Below are positions 30,545 to 32,125 of a stretch of DNA of 32,125 bases, piece after piece. The position numbers and the translations under genes are program-made. The notes beneath the pieces were generated by a model, which ran no database searches, was not told where the DNA came from, and saw nothing but the letters and a program-made list of their open reading frames with translations. Source of the DNA: Spirochaetaceae bacterium (GTDB lineage Bacteria; Spirochaetota; Spirochaetia; Treponematales; Breznakiellaceae); contig JAIRPY010000050.1 of the NCBI GenBank assembly GCA_031256905.1, forward strand, positions 1 to 32,125. Reading direction: 5' to 3'. Position 1 is the first letter of the stretch, and each line of letters opens with the position of its first letter.

Positions 30545-31796
30545 CGAAGGATTAGTTGTCGGTCTCGATATAGGCACGACTAAAGTCTGCGCCGTAATCG
30601 GCGAGCGCAATGAAAACGGATTACTGGAAATTACCGGCGTCGGAGTATGTCCATCCACAGGACTGCGGAAAGGCGTGGTGGTGAATATCGAGGCTACCCT
30701 CCAGTCAATAGCCGCCGCTATCGAAGCCGCGGAACGAATGAGCGGACAGGAAGCGCGTTCCTGCTGGACCGGCATCGGGGGAAACCACATCGACGGCATC
30801 AATTCGAGGGGCGTCGTGGCGGTTACCGGCAAAAACCGGGAAGACATCCGGGAAATAGGCCATGACGACGTCGCCCGGGTCCTCGAAGCCGCCAGAGCGG
30901 TGGTAATCCCCATGGACCGGCAGGTTCTGGAAGTCATCCCCCAAAGCTACATCGTCGACGATCAGCGCAGTATCCAAGACCCCTTGAATATGATCGGAGT
31001 GCGCCTCGAAGCGGAAGTGCATATCATCACCTGTTCGGTCACCAGCGCGCAAAACCTGATCAAGTGCGTCAATCGGGCGGGTTTCATCGTGAACGACCTG
31101 ATTCTTCAGTCCATCGCCGCCAGCCGATCCGTTTTAACCCCGGAAGAAAAGGAAATCGGCGTCGCCCTGATCGACCTCGGAGGGGGCACAACGGACGTGC
31201 TGGTCTACGCGGACGGCGCGCCTTACTCAAATATTACGGTCCCGGCCGGGGGGAGTTTAATCACCAGCGATATATCGAAACTCAAAAACATCTCCTTTGA
31301 AACCGCAGAACGCATCAAACTCGAAACCGGATGTTGTTGGGAAGCTCTTTTTCGGGAAGATGATTTCATTGATGTGCCGGGGGTCGGCGGCAGACCGCCC
31401 ATGCAGATACCTCGTTCTCAACTAATGGCGATAATCCGCCCCAGAATGGAAGAAATTTTCAAAATGGTAAAGGATAAAATGGACAAAATTTCTCTTTCCC
31501 GTCCCCTCGGAGGAGGCGTGGTGATCACCGGGGGCGGGGCGCAACTCCTCGGAGTCGCGGAACTCGCGCATTACATTTTCGGTTTGCCGGTACGGATCGG
31601 CGTGCCGATTTCCGTCGGAGGGCTGGTTGAAGAATATCGTAATCCGATGTATGCTACCGCGGTAGGCCTGGTGCTTGAAGGCAATGATAGGGAACAAAAA
31701 ACCGCCCCCCGGGGACCAGAAGTTCACATCAGCGAAAAAAATGAGCCCGGTCCGTTCCGCAGGTTTTTTAATTGGGTTAAAACCGAATTTTTTTAG
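30537..31796 (+). CDS. ftsA: cell division protein FtsA, apparently with a CTG start codon
   Basis: An actin-like ATPase of about 419 residues that tethers FtsZ to the membrane. The conserved phosphate-1 motif VVGLDIGTTKVCAVIGE is encoded at about 30555-30605. That is upstream of the first conventional in-frame start (GTG 30675), which would delete it. The frame upstream contains only AGG AGG CCT CTT before CTG 30537, and a perfect Shine-Dalgarno is 6 nt before that CTG. Other features are the 1C domain (VITCSVTSAQNL), phosphate-2 DLGGGTTDVLVY near 205 and ITGGGAQLLGV near 325. The C-terminal amphipathic membrane helix is FRRFFNWVKTEFF. Length fits the family. The start overlaps the ftsQ stop by 8 nt, so the genes are coupled. 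A sequencing error changing ATG to CTG cannot be excluded. Confidence 0.93.
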   Translation: MANEGLVVGLDIGTTKVCAVIGERNENGLLEITGVGVCPSTGLRKGVVVNIEATLQSIAAAIEAAERMSGQEARSCWTGIGGNHIDGINSRGVVAVTGKNREDIREIGHDDVARVLEAARAVVIPMDRQVLEVIPQSYIVDDQRSIQDPLNMIGVRLEAEVHIITCSVTSAQNLIKCVNRAGFIVNDLILQSIAASRSVLTPEEKEIGVALIDLGGGTTDVLVYADGAPYSNITVPAGGSLITSDISKLKNISFETAERIKLETGCCWEALFREDDFIDVPGVGGRPPMQIPRSQLMAIIRPRMEEIFKMVKDKMDKISLSRPLGGGVVITGGGAQLLGVAELAHYIFGLPVRIGVPISVGGLVEEYRNPMYATAVGLVLEGNDREQKTAPRGPEVHISEKNEPGPFRRFFNWVKTEFF

Positions 31797-31937
31797 CTTT
31801 TCCTATAGACTTTTTTTTAATAAGGTCTACACTATAAAGGTATTCTTTTTTAAAAAAGATGCAATATTTTCTTAAAAAAAAGGGTTTTAAAGTTTTTTAA
31901 TAAAAACTTTTTAGAAAAAAAGAATTTGGGAGGGAAT
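31797..31937 (+). other. AT-rich ftsA-ftsZ spacer with three inverted repeats
   Basis: This spacer contains three inverted repeats. The first is TAGAC/GTCTA (31806-31829, extendable with a G-U pair), the second a perfect 16-bp palindrome TCTTTTTTAAAAAAGA (31844-31859). The third is a perfect 9-bp stem AAAGTTTTT/AAAAACTTT with a TAAT loop (31889-31910). No other intergenic gap in the dcw cluster has such structure. It may hold a partial terminator, an RNA-processing site or an ftsZ regulatory region. Confidence 0.6.
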
Positions 31938-32125
31938 ATGACCCTGATGAATGTGGAAGTCCACGATGACCGGCTTATGGGACCCAGTCCGGCGGTTATC
32001 AAAGTGATCGGCACCGGCGGGGGCGGTTGCAACGCGGTAAACCGTATGATCGCCTGCGGTTTGCAGGGCGTAGAATTTATTGTGGTGAATACCGATGTGC
32101 AGGACCTCAATAAATGCAAGGCGAA
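31938..32125 (+). CDS. ftsZ: cell division protein FtsZ, 5' part (cut by window end)
   Basis: The first 62 codons of the tubulin-like GTPase that forms the division ring. The ATG at 31938 is preceded by GGGAGGG (31928-31934). The visible part covers the first nucleotide-binding loop: [21 protein letters not shown] and [14 protein letters not shown], which are FtsZ-specific. The cysteine in GGGGCNAVN replaces the glycine or serine common at that position. The GGGTGTG tubulin signature would lie beyond the window. It is the last gene of the dcw cluster seen here. Confidence 0.95.
   Translation, partial: MTLMNVEVHDDRLMGPSPAVIKVIGTGGGGCNAVNRMIACGLQGVEFIVVNTDVQDLNKCKA

Noticed and set aside
30675-31796. 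FtsA starting at GTG 30675
   Set aside because: This would remove the conserved GLDIGTTK nucleotide-binding motif encoded in frame upstream.

Overview
The window looks like chromosomal DNA of a spirochaete, most likely a Treponema or close relative. The evidence is a pair of FlaA-type flagellar sheath genes, several lipoproteins with relaxed spirochaetal lipoboxes, and a division/cell-wall cluster running ftsL-murF-mraY-ftsW-ftsQ-ftsA-ftsZ without mraZ or ftsI. The carbohydrate-active GH3 lipoprotein and mixed base composition would suit a free-living or gut treponeme rather than a reduced pathogen, but the species cannot be fixed from sequence alone. No rRNA, tRNA, CRISPR array, transposase or phage gene was seen.

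Layout: (1) 1-3885 holds a VanZ-like gene converging on a minus-strand operon (small membrane protein, ECF sigma factor, zinc-finger anti-sigma), then a polytopic membrane protein coupled to ispH. (2) 3844-8820 is a minus-strand ABC importer of the peptide/nickel class in the order binding protein, permease, permease, ATPase, ATPase. The last ATPase is C-terminally short and overlaps ispH. (3) 9036-11511 is a visibly AT-richer plus-strand trio: an ACR3/bile-acid-symporter-like carrier, a predicted small beta-barrel and a metallophosphoesterase lipoprotein. (4) 11515-14805 is a minus-strand pair, a ParC-type topoisomerase subunit followed by a membrane-anchored coiled-coil repeat protein. (5) 15108-17355 holds a HigA-like DNA-binding protein with a histone-H1-like tail and, convergent to it, folC-merR. 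(6) 17548-19956 is a GH3 glycosidase lipoprotein. (7) 20027-21997 holds three minus-strand genes of unclear function: an HExxH zinc-motif protein, a secreted protein with three beta-sandwich repeats, and a small secreted protein. (8) 22138-24616 holds a secreted protein of unknown function and two flaA genes behind a near-consensus sigma-70 promoter, closed by a clear terminator. (9) 24711 to the right edge is the dcw cluster; ftsZ is cut by the window end.

How they work together: region 9 makes lipid II precursors and the divisome, and ispH feeds isoprenoid (undecaprenyl) synthesis. The flaA pair builds the outer sheath of the periplasmic flagella. The sigma/anti-sigma operon is probably an autoregulated envelope-stress switch. 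The most notable points are an apparent CTG start codon for ftsA, an orphan HigA-type protein fused to a Lys/Pro/Ala-rich tail, a ParC gene paired with a transmembrane coiled-coil repeat protein, and several genes whose best promoter sits almost on the start codon, suggesting leaderless or near-leaderless mRNAs.
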